Below, piece after piece: positions 1 through 7,756 of a stretch of DNA of 64,000 bases. Each line of letters starts with the position of its first letter. The first letter of the stretch is position 1. Position numbers and translations under genes: made by a program. The DNA comes from Rhineura floridana. Taxonomy: Eukaryota > Chordata > Lepidosauria > Squamata > Rhineuridae. The DNA lies in the NCBI RefSeq assembly GCF_030035675.1, contig NC_084495.1, positions 13,715,001 through 13,779,000 on the forward strand. The letters run 5' to 3'. The notes beneath the pieces are model-generated. The model was given only the letters and a program-made list of their open reading frames with translations. It had not been told where the DNA came from and ran no database searches.

Positions 1-200
1 CCCTTCCCTTTGTGCCTGTTCCTGGAAGGAATTTCCTGGCTCACCACTGGATTTTAACCTCAGAAAGTTTCCCCTCTTGCTTCCTGCTGCATTTCCCATG
101 ACCAGACAATGCTTCACTTTTTCCTTCCAAAGCTAAACTAACCCTCTGGATATCACCTTCTCTTCCTCTTTGTAGCATGCCAAGGACAGTGGTGGCTAGT

Positions 201-372
201 GGCTCTGTATCAGCAGGGCAGTGGAATCTGCTCTGGGCTTTGGTCTGAATGATCAAGGAGCTGTCCAAGGTCCTGAAACCTATTCCCAAACTAGGTTCAG
301 AAACTTGCACAGCTCCTTGAAAGTTCAGACTAAAACTCAGAGTGAACTCCATTGCCCCATTGATATAGAGCC
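201..372. repeat. Palindromic MITE-like repeat
   Basis: An imperfect inverted repeat of about 172 bp. The left arm (about 201-272) starts ggctctgtatcag and the right arm (about 301-372) ends tgatatagagcc; both arms carry matching blocks such as aaggagctgt. Because it is palindromic, both strands read as similar short peptides, which is a by-product and not a gene. The structure suggests a small foldback or MITE element; superfamily not determined and no target duplication found. Confidence 0.6.
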
Positions 373-375
373 AAG

Positions 376-900
376 GAGGGAAAGCGTCTCTCATGCAGCT
401 GTGAGAACTGTGGAGACAAGGTTCAGCTATGGCAAGCCTCTGTCAAGTGCCAGCTGGAGCCAGTCTCTGAGATTGTCCTTGAGTGCCTTTGTCTGGCTGG
501 GATGAGCCTTTCAAGTGCATTAATGCCTCTCGCTGACTTGGATGGAGAGTGGGCTGTGTAGAAACTGCTGATTTTTGCATGGCTGGAATGTAGCCTAGTG
601 AACAAAGGTAAGAGTCATGCCCCTTATTTTGCTCATGTTTTCCTCTGGCCATACTCACCACTGCCATGCAGCCCCTGGAAGGTTGTGCTCATGAGGGAAT
701 TGGCCCTCAAGCTTACAAAGGCTCCCCACCACTGCCCCAAGGGAATAACAATGCTATCTCACATAGCACTGTCATTCCCATGAGCTATTCTGTTGAGTAA
801 GCGATCACCACTAGGATGCTGCACAGCCAGATTAGCCACAGCTTAAAGTGGTGCTTTGGCTCCCCCCTCTCAATTAAGAATGAAAATATAGGGGTGGGGG
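376..900. other. Unassigned stretch
   Basis: No gene, RNA or recognised repeat seen. Short open frames here have no recognisable domain. Confidence 0.4.
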
Positions 901-904
901 AAAT

Positions 905-925
905 GCCCTTGGCAATTGTTATTGT

Positions 926-958
<33 letters not shown>

Positions 959-1683
959 TACCCACCTTTCACCTTTACAAAACTTTAAAACACATAATTT
1001 AAACAGTTAAAGACAACCTAAACAACATCACAGAAAATAGGGTGGGTTCTAAAAATATTCATCTCAGGTGCTGAAAGCCAGGGTAAAGATGTACGTCTTC
1101 AGCATTCACCAAATGTTGCATAATGAAGTTGCAAGACCCACCTTGGTGGGGAGGGAGTTCCACAGCTTAGGGGCTGCCACAGAGAATGCCCTCTCCTAGA
1201 CCACCACCCCAAGCTTCTGATGGTGGTGGAACTACCAAAAGGGTCCCCTCTGCTCATCTTAACACCTGAAAGTGTCTGTAGGGAAGGAGGGGGCCTTTTA
1301 GATATTTGTTGTTTAGAGCTTTAAACACTAATGTGAGCACCTTGAAATGTGGGCCCGGAAATGAACTGGCAACCAATGCAGTTGTTTTAAAATAGGGGTT
1401 ATATGAGTTCTAAAGGGAACCCCAGCAAATAATCTGGCTGCCGCATTTTGGGCCAGAGTCACCTTCAAGGGCAGCCTCACGTAGAGCTCATTGCAATTAT
1501 CCAGTCTGGAAGTTACCAGAACATGGGAGACAGTGGCCAAGTCTTCTCTGTCAAAAAGAGGTCGAAGCTGGTGAGCCAGCCGGAGCTGGAAAAAGGCAGT
1601 CCTAGCCACTGAGGCCATCTGAACCTCCTGCCCCTTCAAGGAAAGAACAACCCCATCCAGAACAGGCTGTCTTCCCACCTCCT
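905..1683 (-). mobile_element. L2-like LINE, 3' part (old copy)
   Basis: Reverse-strand L2-clade LINE, 5'-truncated. Conserved C-terminal ORF2 text is readable on the minus strand: SHVLVTSRLDNCNELYVRLPL, then QNAAARLF and LKQLHWLPVHFRAHI, the same block as in the better L2 copy at 4386-5812. The rest is decayed coding sequence and 3'UTR ending in a (TAA)n run near 930-957. Same subfamily as 60095-60545. The RT core and the endonuclease are absent. Confidence 0.8.
930..957. repeat. (TAA)n microsatellite
   Basis: A short AAT/TAA run at the 3' tail side of the adjoining minus-strand L2, as expected for an expanded LINE tail. Confidence 0.85.
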
Positions 1684-1799
1684 GGACTTGAGAACTCCAG
1701 ACATATTACACCTCTGTTTTTTTATATTTAAGTAAGGTAAGCAGAAGATGTTTAGATATGGGATGTAGTCTGTAGCAGGTCTGAGTCTGGTCAGGACTT

Positions 1800-2056
1800 C
1801 CCAAAATGACACACAAACCAAAACACAGCTATTCTTCTGGTTTTGAAATTGTCCAGGTTTGCAATGCTGTTTTCCAAATCTTCCCCCCTCCAAAAAAATG
1901 TGTTCATAAAAATGCCTACATTAATGAAAATGACATACAGAAATGCATTACAGCAGGGGAAAATGTGCTCACAGAGGTTATTAGGCCAGATTGCATACAA
2001 AAAGCAAATGTCCATTACTTTATGAATTTCCATGCAGGCTTAAAAAAACAACCCTG
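1800..2056 (+). repeat. Family T AT-rich MITE, partial
   Basis: Partial copy of an AT-rich repeat seen about ten times in this window on both strands (best copies 7222-7636 and 56452-56870). Shared blocks: a gcaatgctgttttccaa-type segment, then units of the form aaaatgcctacattaatgaaaa, then a tttatgaatttccatg-type block. Confidence 0.65.
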
Positions 2057-2065
2057 ATGGGGAAT

Positions 2066-2165
2066 TGCAGTGCAACCCAATTCAGGTCTACTCAGAAGTA
2101 AGCTCCATTCTGTTCAGTGGAACTTACTCCCAGTTAAGTGTGCATTGGATTGAATGTGGGTATTG
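2066..2165. repeat. Short palindromic repeat (family S)
   Basis: About 100 bp with mirrored blocks tctactcagaagtaagctcc and ggaacttactcccagttaag, flanked by tgcaaccca / tgcattggattg. Similar text at 17450-17640, 27370-27585 and 40690-40800. From memory this is a common small palindrome in reptile DNA; family name not certain. Confidence 0.55.
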
Positions 2166-2884
2166 GTCTGACTTGATTTTTAATCATCATGTTTTCTCCT
2201 TCCTATCATAGAAGAAATGGGTTGGGTGACGGAAAGAGAGCTGTTCCTTTCTGTGTGTGTGTGTGTCAGGCTGTTCCTGGTTTTTGATAAGGCTTCATTT
2301 TTCCTCCTGCCTAGTGAGTTGAAAGCTGTGTGCATATACATGTGACTGCCCTCCCTCCCCTGTTTTTAAATCCTTTTGCATTTGAGAAGAATCAGAGGCC
2401 CTGGAGTGATACTAAATTTGCCTCTAGATATCAGGCTTGGCAAGTGTTCCATCATCCCCAGGGATTCACTTTTTCAGACTCTCCTAACATATGTGTTCTA
2501 GCAGATATTGCATTTCATTCAGATCTGGGAGAACTTGGTTTTACATCCTTGTTCCTCATGTGCTTCTATCATTGCCTCAAGCAATGTGCTTGTTCTTTCA
2601 CCCTCAATTTTACATTCAGGTTAACGGAAATAATTGCAGCCCATAACACAGGTGTGTGTATGTGCGCACACACAATACAATATAAAGAGCAATGCAATAT
2701 AAACTTCTTGGCACTATAATATTCTAACCTGGAATAATTTTTTTAGCCTCATATTCAGAACTTGGAAACCAAGCTTATTATTGGTAAAAACATCCACCCC
2801 CCCCACTTATCTTTCTGCTGACCTTTCTTCCATCATAGAACATCCACAGCAGGCTACCAAGACACATATATATGTATATGCTGT

Positions 2885-3088
2885 ACATATTTTAAAACAG
2901 CTGAAAAAGCAATTCCAGTACAGACACAGACTGGGGATAAGGTCTCCACTTAAAAGGCTTGTTGAAAGAGGAAGGTCTTCAGTAGGTGCCAAAAAGATAA
3001 CAGAGATAGTGCCTGTCTAATATTAAAGGGGAGGGAATTCCAAAGGGAAGGTGCCACTATACTAAAGGTCTGCTTCCTGTGCTGTGTG
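2885..3088 (-). mobile_element. L2 fragment (subfamily B)
   Basis: Minus-strand L2 piece near the end of ORF2 and start of the 3'UTR. It matches the corresponding parts of 24691-25147, 27585-28585 and 37617-38268 (blocks cttgttgaaagaggaag, aggggagggaattcc, ggtgccactata). Confidence 0.75.
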
Positions 3089-3170
3089 GAACTATTATTC
3101 CACTTTAAACAGTCTTGGCTTCCCCCAAAGAATCCTGGGAAGTGTAGTTTATGAAGGGGCCTCCTTGTGA
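3089..3170. repeat. Family P palindromic MITE, fragment
   Basis: Only one end of the family P repeat (tattccactttaaacagtc, then ccccaaagaatcctggga and gtgtagtttatgaag). The full copy is at 3601-3888. It abuts the L2 fragment directly. Confidence 0.6.
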
Positions 3171-3276
3171 GTAAGCAATCCTTGAAATGCCTTCACAACC
3201 CACAGCTGTGGTTAGGATGTGGTCTAGGAGGCCAGTGCATATTAGGTCTTCCACTTAAGCTTCTCAAAGGCTAGAT

Positions 3277-3413
3277 CAGCCTTTCCCAACCGGTGTGCCT
3301 CCAGAGTTGTTGGACCACAATGCCCATCAGCCTCAGCCATTGGCAATGCTGGCTGAGGCTGATGGGAGTTGTGGTCCAACAGCATCTGGAGGCACACTGG
3401 TTGGGAAAGGCTG
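3277..3413. mobile_element. Family H hairpin MITE (hAT type)
   Basis: 137-bp non-autonomous element with termini cagcctttcccaacc / ggttgggaaaggctg, flanked by an exact 8-bp target-site duplication ggctagat (3269-3276 and 3414-3421). The two arms, 63 and 64 bp, are almost perfectly complementary around the 10-nt loop ttggcaatgc. A terminal CAG and an 8-bp duplication fit the hAT superfamily. No coding capacity. Confidence 0.9.
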
Positions 3414-3600
3414 GGCTAGATATATCCTGGGTCTCTTGTTCTAGAAGTTCCCTGTTTTGTACCTTGCCAAATGCCATGGGGTGTTGCTGTAGATGTTGTC
3501 TGATATTATCTGTGATTTTTTTTGGGGGGGGGCCTGGACCAAGTCTCTGTGCATGATTTTTCTTTGCTCTGTGCTACACTGTAACCCTCTCCTTCATAGG

Positions 3601-3888
3601 CCACATTCACACCAGACATTTATTCCACTATTATTCCACTTTGAACTGTCATGGCTTTCCCCAAAGAATCATGGGAAGTGTAGTTTGTGAAGCATGCTGA
3701 GAGTTGTTGGGAGACCCCGCTTCCTCTCACAGAACTACAGTTTCCAGAGTGGTTTAACAGTCAATCCCTCTTCCCAGGGAACTCTGGGAATTGTAGCTCT
3801 GTGCGGGGAAGAGGGGTCTCCTAACAACTCTCAGCCATGGCTGTTTAAAGTGGAATAATAATGGAATAAATGTATGGTGTGAATGTGG
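3601..3888. repeat. Family P palindromic MITE, full copy
   Basis: 288 bp bounded by inverted termini ccacattcacacc and ggtgtgaatgtgg. Internal blocks are mirrored: tggctttccccaaagaatc, aactacagtttccagag / aactctgggaattgtagc, and ctcctaacaactctcagc. Other copies: 30391-30706, 33220-33425, 33800-34125, 42917-43663. Superfamily uncertain because no clear target duplication is visible. Confidence 0.75.
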
Positions 3889-3894
3889 ACTGAA

Positions 3895-4012
3895 TTCACA
3901 CTTTCTGAAACAATAGGTGAACCAAAATGCAACTATCCTTTGACATTTGCACTTCCCTGAAGTTTGCAATGAGGTTCTCCAGCCAAGTAATGTGTACAAA
4001 AATTACGGCTAT
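3895..4012 (+). repeat. Family T MITE, left piece
   Basis: First part of a T copy (ctttctgaaacaata, ccaaaatgcaactatcc, gcaatgaggttctccagcc). It resumes at 4291-4385 and again at 5906-6090, so two later insertions split the copy. Confidence 0.7.
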
Positions 4013-4013
4013 G

Positions 4014-4290
4014 CACCGGATCCATCTTAAGCCTGGATCCCAAACTGAATCAGTCTGGTTTGGGCTGATCTAGGCTTTGGTTGCCCCACCCTGAGCAATC
4101 CAGGGCTGTCAAAACAGGGGACGGTCAGGCACTGGAGGGGTGGTAGGGTCTGCTTTGTCAGTGTTTCCCTGTGGGGTTTAAAAGCTGGATTGATTTAGGT
4201 CCTGGACCTGAGATGGGTCAGCCCTGGGTCAGATTGGGGCTGATCCAGTGCACTGGATCAGACTGAGGAGGGCATGCACGTCCCTAGCAA
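4014..4290. repeat. MITE-like insertion with palindromic GATCC blocks
   Basis: About 277 bp inserted into the family T copy. The ends are degenerate inverted repeats: tatgcaccggatcc on the left, and gatccagtgcactggatc followed by gcatgcacgtccctag on the right. The right terminus read in reverse begins ctagggacgtgcatgc, close to the T terminus tagggatgg, so it may be a related hAT-like element. Target duplication not visible. Confidence 0.45.
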
Positions 4291-4385
4291 TAATGAATTC
4301 ACTAGGGTCAGTGTGCATAAAAATGCACATGGTTGGTGAAAATTATAAAAGCAAATTATGTTACAGAAAATTGCTTGCAAAAAAA
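4291..4385 (+). repeat. Family T MITE, middle piece
   Basis: Continuation of the T copy at 3895-4012, with the characteristic units (gtgcataaaaatgcac, aaaattgcttgcaaa). The L2 at 4386-5812 interrupts it. Confidence 0.65.
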
Positions 4386-5058
4386 GGTTCTGGAGCGGGT
4401 GGTCACCGGTCAACTCCAGGTGCTCTTGGATGAGACCGATTATCTAGATCTGTTTCAATCCGGTTTTAGGCCTGGTTTTGGCACTGAAACAGCCTTGGTC
4501 GCCCTGTATGATGACCTTTGTCAGGAGAGGGACAGAGGGAGTGTGACTCTGTTGATTCTCCTTGATCTCTCAGCGGCGTTTGATACCATCGACCATGGTA
4601 TCCTTCTGGGGAGATTCGCGGAGTTGGGAGTTGGAGGCACTGCTTGGCAGTGGTTCCGCTCCTACTTGGCGGATCGTCGCCAGAAGGTAGTACTTGGGGA
4701 ACATTGCTCGACACCTTGGACTCTCCATTGTGGAGTCCCTCAGGGGTCAGTTTTGTCCCCCATGCTTTTTAACATCTATATGCAGCCTCTGGGTGCCATC
4801 ATCAGGAGTTTTGGAGTGCGTTGCCACCAGTACGCTGATGACACGCAGCTCTATTTCTCCTTTTCATCTTCTGCAGGTGAGTCTGTTGATGTGCTGAATC
4901 ACTGCCTGACCGCGATAATGGACTGGATGAGAGCCAATAAACTGAGACTCAATCCAGACAAGACTGAGACACTGTTGGTGAATGCCTTCCCTGCCCAGAT
5001 GGTGGATGTTTACCCTGTTCTAGATGGGGTTACACTCCTTGAAGGAACAGGTTCGTAG
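4386..5058 (+). pseudogene. L2 ORF2 fragment: reverse transcriptase core
   Basis: Encodes the RNA-dependent DNA polymerase core of an L2-type ORF2 protein. Motifs in order: LERVVTGQLQVLLDETDYLD, FQSGFRPGFGTETALVALYD, LLDLSAAFDTIDHGILL (motif A), HCGVPQGSVLSPMLFNIYM (motif B region), and QYADDTQLYFS (motif C, catalytic YADD codons at about 4831-4842). Normal L2 ORF2 has an AP-type endonuclease before this; it is missing. The frame ends in a stop shortly after MVDVYPVLDGV, where the downstream frame takes over. It is a dead 5'-truncated copy: the open frame begins in flanking family T sequence. Confidence 0.9.
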
Positions 5059-5671
5059 TCTTGGGGTTCTTTTCGATCCTTCCTTGTCTCTTGAGGTGCA
5101 AGTGGCCACGGTGGCAAGGAATGCGTTCTACCACCTTCGGTTGGTAGCCAAGCTACGCCCCTATCTGGACAGGGATGACCTCGCCTCAGTTGTTCATGCT
5201 CTGGTAACTTCTAGGTTGGATTACTGTAATGCGCTCTACGTAGGGCTGCCCTTGAAGACAGTTCGGAAGCTTCAGCTAGTGCAAAACGCAGCAGCCAGAA
5301 TGCTGACGGGGACCAGCCGGTCAGTGCATGTAACACCTGTTCTGGCCCATTTGCACTGGCTACCCATTTGCTTCCGAGCCAAATTCAAGGTGCTGGTTTT
5401 GACCTATAAAGCCTTACACGGCGTGGGACTGCAGTATCTTGTGGAACGCCTCTCCCACTATGAACCGACCCGGTCACTTCGCTCAGCATCTAAGGCCCTC
5501 CTCCGGGTACCAACCCATCAGGAAGCCCGGAGGACAGTTACTCGATCTAGGGCCTTTTCTGTAGTGGCCCCCGAACTGTGGAACAGCCTCCCCGAAGAAG
5601 TACGCCTGGCGCCGACGCTTCTATCTTTTCGGCGCCAGGTTAAGACCTGGCTATGCTCCCAGGCATTTTAA
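5024..5671 (+). pseudogene. L2 ORF2 fragment: C-terminal domain
   Basis: Second frame of the same L2 element, shifted relative to the RT frame. It encodes the thumb and C-terminal region: LKEQVRSLGVLFDPSLSLE, ALVTSRLDYCNALYVGLPLK, LQLVQNAAARMLTG, LHWLPICFRAKFKVLVLTYK, FSVVAPELWNSLPEEVRLA and the terminal FRRQVKTWLCSQAF. This block is the most reusable signature of L2 in the window; it recurs at 1328-1678, 24910-25095, 28046-28578, 34806-35654, 35752-36100 and 59290-59607. A one-step frame change near 5040-5050 separates it from the RT frame. Confidence 0.9.
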
Positions 5672-5814
5672 GCGTTTAATGTTATAATTTTAAATCTTTT
5701 TTGTTTGCTGTTTATTATTGTGATATTTTGTATTTTAATCTTTTTGTACACCGCCCAGAGAGCTATTCACTATGGGCAGTTTAAAAATGAAACAAAATAA
5801 AATAAATAAATATA

Positions 5815-5905
5815 TTTAATTATGTATGATTTTATTGTGAGCCACCCTGAGTGCCCTATTGTAGGGTGGAAGGGTGGGATAGAAATATTTTAAATAAAAT
5901 AAAAT
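5815..5905 (+). repeat. Second LINE/SINE-type 3' tail
   Basis: Directly after the L2 tail lies another tail of related type: gtgagccaccctgagtgcc, then ggtggaagggtgggatag and an AAATAAAAT-rich end. It may be a short L2 or SINE fragment inserted in the tail, or an alternative older L2 end. Confidence 0.5.
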
Positions 5906-6090
5906 AAATATTTTGTGTAATCAAATTGCATATAAAATGTATATAATAGGGGAAATTCACACTAAAACGCTGATGAATTTTCATGAGGGCTTTTGTGGTT
6001 TTTTAGAATGCTAACTGATATGGACATATGCAGAACCAAATTTAAGATGGGGGAGCAACTGAAATTGACAAGAGTTGCCCAGTGCCCATG
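5906..6090 (+). repeat. Family T MITE, right piece
   Basis: Last part of the T copy begun at 3895: attgcatataaaatgtatat, aggggaaattcacactaaaa, gatgaattttcatgagg, ccaaatttaagatggggg. Joined with the other pieces it gives a T copy of ordinary length. Confidence 0.65.
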
Positions 6091-6094
6091 CAAA

Positions 6095-7145
6095 AGGAGC
6101 CAAAATGGCAAAGCCCCTATGTGCAACAGAGAGTTAAAATGCATATTTTGCACAAAACATTAAGCATCGAATGCACACAGTTTTTGCTTTTAAACAATAT
6201 TTTAAACATGATTGAGTACAGACAAAACTGAAATGGGATGGAATCAGACTGCTCAGTAGTCCCCTGTTCCACCTTCCAAATACTCCACAGAGCATTCCAC
6301 TACATTGCTTGCCTGGGTTTCACAGTGCAAATATACCAAGCATGCAAGCCAAAGCAAAGCAGACCTCAGCAGATGCTGGGAAATATCTATACTTAAAAGC
6401 CATTCTGTTCTCTCCCTTTTTCACGTAATAGCTATTGATTAATTGAAGGACATTTCACCCAAAGGGGTGACTATTATGTTTCTTTCTCTCCAGTTAAAAT
6501 CTATCTGTAAGGTGCCAAATATGAGTTATGCAGGTCTTTTTTCATTACGGTAGCTGTATCAGCATGCTTTGTATCCATTTTGCTCTCTTAATCTAATCCA
6601 TTCTTTATCCATTTTATTATTGGGAGCCAACAATCCATTTTCTACTAAGCAGTGTGCTCGGTTTGCTGCCTTTGTTCCACTAGAAATGTCACACGGAAGA
6701 TGCCTTGAATTTGAATACATCCTGTCCACCGACTGATCAATGAGGGGAACAAATTCCTTCTTTTTTATTTTTTACTACCGTCTTCTCAACAGCTTCATGA
6801 CATTCTGTCAATAGTTTTGTTTTGTTTCATTTTTTATTTCTTTTTTTTTTGCTACAGCCTCTCTCACTGATCCATGTCCTTATTTCTTCAAAGCTCCTCT
6901 GTGATCCAACTGTTGTTTTGTTCCAAGAAGGAAAATAAAATGCAATTTCATTTGATGATTGCTTGAAACCAAACACGGCTTTGGAGAACAGAAACAAAGA
7001 GTAAAATCCCACAATCATTTTCCCCCCACTCCCCAAAAAGCTCGAGTTCAGCGACATATGAAAACTACCATTTCTTATCATATTCTTTTTTGTTGCTATG
7101 ATTTTTTTCAAAAATACTAAAACCTTTTTACTCTACTGTTCGTCA
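6095..7145. other. Unassigned stretch
   Basis: About 1 kb with no recognised gene or repeat. It contains T-rich runs near 6765-6850. The open frame at 6827-7111 (minus) is low complexity and not convincing. Confidence 0.4.
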
Positions 7146-7146
7146 A

Positions 7147-7755
7147 AAGAAGGGGAAAAGCCTATAACTCAATGGTGGAGCATCTGCTTTGCAGCAGAAG
7201 GTCCCAGGCATCTCCAGGTAGGGATAGGGGTAGGGATGGGAGAGAAATTCAATTCAGTTTGCGTTTAAAGCTGAATCGATCAAATTTGCACTTTCCAAAA
7301 CAATTTGAAATTTACACTTATCGGAATTTTGTAATGCAGTTCTCTAACCAAACGTTCTTCTACAAGAAGGCATATATTAGGGTAAAGTGCACCAAAAAAT
7401 AAACATATTAATGAAAACAACATACACAAATGCATTATATTAGGAGAACTTGCTTGCAAAAATGTATGCAACAGTCAAAACTGCATACAAAATGTGCTTA
7501 TTAGGAGAAATTAACACTAAAATCCTGGAGAATTTTCATGAGGATTTTTTTAAAAAATGCAAATTCTGAAATGCAGAGAACTGAATTTAAGAATGAGAAG
7601 CTGGGAGAACCAAAACTGACAAATCCTTCCATCCCTAGCTGAGAATGCCCCTTGTCAAAAATACTGGAAAAACACTGACAGTCATTGTAGACAGTATTAA
7701 GATGGGTGGCCCAGTTATCTGACGTGGCATAAAGCACCTTCCTTTGTTCCAGAGT
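7147..7755 (+). mobile_element. tRNA-derived SINE (type A), split by family T
   Basis: Plus-strand SINE. The head at 7155-7215 reads ataactcaatggtggagca (A-box like) and gctttgcagcagaaggtccc, as in the fuller copy at 21190-21400. The body resumes at about 7640 (gagaatgccccttgtc, gacagtcattgtagacag, cttcctttgttcc). A family T element (7222-7636) lies between. The T insertion must be younger than the SINE. Confidence 0.75.
7222..7636 (+). mobile_element. Family T MITE, best full copy
   Basis: About 415 bp, AT-rich, without coding capacity. Ends tagggatggg at the left and ccatccctag at the right form short terminal inverted repeats. Inside are degenerate units of about 31 bp at roughly 7378-7408, 7409-7440, 7441-7473 and 7474-7501, each of the form TAGG(A/G)-AAA...GCATACAAAAATGCATTATAT. 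Inserted in a SINE. The TAGGGATGG terminus resembles some hAT-like MITEs, but I do not see a clear target duplication, so the superfamily is open. Confidence 0.75.
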
Positions 7756-7756
7756 G

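Larger units (their letters stand above)
4386..5812 (+). mobile_element. L2-clade LINE, 5'-truncated, fairly young
   Basis: Plus-strand L2-clade (CR1 group) non-LTR retrotransposon lacking the endonuclease and the start of the RT. It holds the RT core, the C-terminal domain, a 3'UTR with gtacaccgcccagagagc, and a short AT-rich tail of the aataaataaata type. Coding sequence is open over most of its length with a single frame change near 5040-5050. It inserted into the family T copy whose pieces lie at 3895-4012, 4291-4385 and 5906-6090, so it is younger than that repeat. Confidence 0.93.

Noticed and set aside
41-394. Open frames on both strands at the start of the window
   Set aside because: They come from a palindromic repeat; no domain, no splice context.
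1791-2057. Overlapping small frames with repeated peptide wording (KNAYI, IQKCI)
   Set aside because: The wording recurs in every copy of the AT-rich family T on either strand and reflects repeat DNA, not a peptide gene.
3271-3556. Paired frames with similar peptides (SCWTTMPISLSH and its mirror)
   Set aside because: They are translations of the family H hairpin.
4466-4714. Minus-strand frame over the L2 RT
   Set aside because: Shadow of the RT coding frame on the other strand.
7155-7215. Possible tRNA gene
   Set aside because: The A-box-like text belongs to a SINE head; no full cloverleaf or acceptor pairing.
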